Position numbers and translations under genes: made by a program
The notes under the pieces: generated by a model
What the model was told of the DNA's origin: nothing
Database searches by the model: none
The model's input: the letters and a program-made list of their open reading frames with translations, nothing else
Origin: Commensalibacter intestini A911
Lineage (GTDB): Bacteria; Pseudomonadota; Alphaproteobacteria; Acetobacterales; Acetobacteraceae
Direction of reading: 5' to 3'
DNA: 64,000 nt
Assembly: GCF_000231445.1 (NCBI RefSeq)
Contig: NZ_AGFR01000003.1
Coordinates: 372,001-436,000 of the forward strand
In this document: positions 63,694 to 64,000 of the stretch, piece by piece
Position numbering within the stretch: the stretch's first letter is position 1
Layout: every line of letters begins with the position of its first letter

Positions 63694-64000
63694 CTATTCA
63701 TTTAATAAAAGATGGCGCACTTGGCGTTCAAGAATAGCAGCACGTAATTGAATACAAACCAAAGCAATAAATCCCAAAGCAAACCCTATAAAGCAAAAAA
63801 TAAGGGGCCACATCATGGAAAGGCTCATTGCTGGAGCATGTGTTATACTAAACGTGCTTGGCTGATGTAAAGTATGCCACCAATTAACACTAAATTTGAT
63901 AATAGGTAAATCAAAAACACCAACTAATGCCAAAATGGCTGCTGCTTTATAGCCTTTTTGTTGATCATCAAAGGCATGAAGCAGTGTAATATGTCCTAAA
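63694..64000 (-). CDS. ccmC: Heme exporter permease CcmC, 5' end outside window
   Basis: C-terminal about 100 residues of a polytopic protein; the frame continues past the right edge as GHITLLHAFDDQQKGYKAAA. The segment LVGVFDLPIIKFSVNWWHTL followed by HQPSTF is the conserved CcmC end, with the WD-type heme-handling region upstream not visible. It presents heme to CcmE at the periplasm. It heads the visible part of the operon, 12 bases before ccmD. Confidence 0.93.
   Translation of the reverse strand, partial: LGHITLLHAFDDQQKGYKAAAILALVGVFDLPIIKFSVNWWHTLHQPSTFSITHAPAMSLSMMWPLIFCFIGFALGFIALVCIQLRAAILERQVRHLLLNE

Overview
The window reads as a chromosomal segment of an AT-rich alphaproteobacterium. 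The ccm cytochrome c maturation operon, the gatCAB order, the cysteine desulfurase/ferredoxin/mnmA cluster, a CcmI-type subunit and an OpgC-like protein fit the acetic acid bacteria (Acetobacteraceae). The low GC suggests an insect-gut lineage such as Commensalibacter; this is inferred from gene content and base composition, not from a marker gene.

Layout. 1-2.1 kb: amino-acid permease (runs off the left edge) and a small alpha/beta hydrolase. 2.3-6.0 kb: two cysteine desulfurases, a [2Fe-2S] ferredoxin and mnmA, a sulfur-transfer operon for tRNA thiolation. 6.1-9.7 kb: a lone ABC-type binding protein, a GT4 glycosyltransferase and an O-antigen ligase/polymerase. 9.7-14.6 kb: a metal-homeostasis group with a CobW-type GTPase carrying a (GATCAC)8 His/Asp tract, a WD40 protein, a NYN nuclease-like protein and two different CDF transporters. 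14.8-22.1 kb: FAD oxidoreductase, YnfA, LysR with a divergent Tat-exported hydrolase, MocR regulator, GNAT and a Sel1-repeat protein. 22.1-24.4 kb: a two-gene DprA-like plus HAD/phosphoribosyltransferase module that I assign to the ShosTA toxin-antitoxin/anti-phage type. 24.6-27.9 kb: gatCAB, then tRNA-Ser(GCT). 28.2-30.8 kb: a HEPN (LA2681-type) plus NADAR pair and a small membrane protein. 30.8-37.4 kb: Mrp ATPase, OpgC-like protein with a probable CTG start, DegP protease, FUSC protein, Trm112-like protein and a CnoX-type thioredoxin. 37.6-39.0 kb: a DUF2806-type gene between two identical tRNA-Gly(GCC) genes. 39.1-51.3 kb: secreted nuclease, LysE exporter, glycerol dehydrogenase, small secreted Cys-containing proteins, L-asparaginase, a large unknown protein with a frame problem at its start, GT25, glutaredoxin 2 and siroheme synthase. 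51.8-58.4 kb: Pit phosphate transporter, GT8-like protein, M16 peptidase, and divergent bfr/bfd. 59.1-64 kb: ccmC(partial)-D-E-F-G-H-I on the minus strand.

Most of the window is housekeeping. The accessory material lies in compact, very AT-rich cargo next to tRNA genes or core operons: the ShosTA-like pair, the HEPN-NADAR pair and the tRNA-Gly-flanked gene. The HEPN-NADAR pair is the best candidate for an undescribed conflict system. No CRISPR array, complete insertion sequence, prophage, rRNA or replication origin was seen.
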